Source: Henricia sp. BOLD:AAB3569
Lineage: Eukaryota; Echinodermata; Asteroidea; Spinulosida; Echinasteridae
Direction of reading: 5' to 3'
Assembly: GCA_037783545.1 (NCBI GenBank)
Contig: JBBELK010000453.1
Location: forward strand, 1,116,001-1,180,000
Length of the DNA stretch: 64,000 bases
This document shows, one piece after another, positions 63,532-64,000 of the stretch (position 1 is its first letter; every line of letters begins with the position of its first letter). The position numbers and the translations under genes are program-made. The notes below the pieces were generated by a model, which saw only the letters and a program-made list of their open reading frames with translations, was not told the origin of the DNA and ran no database searches.

Positions 63532-63699
63532 CAGGGGCCTGTTTTCGCGACCATAACCATGCAGAAACATGTTTCTGACGTAACTGCAGATTCAACCAAT
63601 GGACGGCTTTGGTCGTCGGGAACCGAAGCCGTTCATTGGTTGAACTAGTAATTACGTCACAAACATGTTTCTGGCTATGGTCGCGAAAACAAACTCCTG
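63532..63699. mobile_element. 168-bp hairpin element CAGGGGCCTGTTTTCGCG
   Basis: CAGGGGCCTGTTTTCGCGAC pairs with GTCGCGAAAACAAACTCCTG. Inner arms AAACATGTTTCTGACGTAA and CCAATGGACGGCTT pair with their complements. Related to 56318-56450. No exact target duplication was found. Confidence 0.7.
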
Positions 63700-63755
63700 A
63701 TATTTCGTGCATAATTTATTGTTTGTATAATGTATTGAGCTCGTGCCAATGACGT

Positions 63756-63950
63756 CATTTTTGGAGTAAAACAATGCCGCGTCGTTGTGGAAGCAATGTG
63801 CGTGCGCGTTGTGTGTGTCCATAGCGCGCGTAACGCGCTATGCTGAGGTTCCTATTGGTGAACTAAACCGCGTTACGCCCACCAGAGACACACACAACGC
63901 GCACGCACATTGCTTCCACAATGACTCGGCATTATTTGACTCCCAAAATG
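63756..63950. mobile_element. 195-bp hairpin element at window end
   Basis: CATTTTTGGAGT at the left pairs with ACTCCCAAAATG. Long inner arms TGTGGAAGCAATGTGCGTGC and GCGTTGTGTGTGTC pair with complements at the right, around a loop with GCGCGCGTAACGCGC. No coding sequence. Confidence 0.75.
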
Positions 63951-64000
63951 GCATATTCGCACGTGCTCGAAAGGGGTCAATACCTTGTTTCCTTCCTCCA

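Noticed and set aside
63224..63712. 162-codon minus frame
   Set aside because: Its first third lies in a hairpin MITE; the rest has no recognisable domain or splice signals.

Overview
The window looks like nuclear DNA from a marine deuterostome, most likely an echinoderm; this is an inference. The reasons are split genes with GT/AG introns of about 4.4 kb, AT-rich intergenic DNA, tRNA-derived SINEs with a shared 'GCCCTTGAGCAAGGCAC' body, frequent AGGCCT and TACATGTA words, and dozens of small inverted-repeat transposons. No operons, ribosome-binding sites, CRISPR arrays, rRNA genes or prokaryote-type genes were seen. The species cannot be fixed from sequence reading alone.

Only two protein genes are supported. 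The first is a single-exon minus-strand ORF of 446 codons (18334-19674). It is GC-rich against its flanks, is bounded by an in-frame upstream stop, and belongs to no family I recognise. The second is a three-exon plus-strand gene (23382-23458, 27898-27972, 32338-32899) encoding 237 residues. It matches the vertebrate protein known as POLR1D isoform 2: an acidic start ending in ELER, an AIEEL..EAKR helix, a GW motif and a TNKRFL motif. It carries a much longer His/Lys/Arg-rich tail. Its first intron holds a SINE split by a TTAA-inserted element, and its 3' flank has eleven exact copies of a 20-bp repeat.

Almost everything else is mobile or repeated DNA. Region by region: 0.3-4.9 kb has small inverted-repeat elements; 4.9-8.9 kb has Helitron/Helentron-like material with ~370-bp internal repeats and a SINE; 8.9-16 kb is a head-to-tail array of three Helitron-like units, the first and third nearly identical at an offset of 4871 bp; 16-18.3 kb has inverted-repeat elements; 21.3-23.1 kb has a TTAA element and nested hairpin elements; 23.4-33.3 kb is the POLR1D-like gene with its repeats and a LINE 3' end; 34-44 kb is mostly unrecognised DNA with a triple AGC-ended element and two GACTTG/CAAGTC minisatellites; 44-49 kb is a dense nest of elements, including a piggyBac-like one; 49.3-51.3 kb is a 2-kb inverted repeat with ~660-bp arms; 52-64 kb has more MITEs and at least four SINEs.

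The most informative structure is transpositional. Many unrelated-looking families are flanked by TTAA. One insertion has a matching unoccupied copy in the same window (52360-52363 empty, 54183-54325 filled), which shows TTAA duplication directly. A second group has AGC/GCT termini and TAA/TTA flanks, as in PIF/Harbinger elements. No intact transposase or replicase was found, so these are non-autonomous passengers. No previously undescribed protein system is visible; the candidates for novelty are the orphan 446-aa gene, the extended POLR1D-like tail and several repeat architectures.
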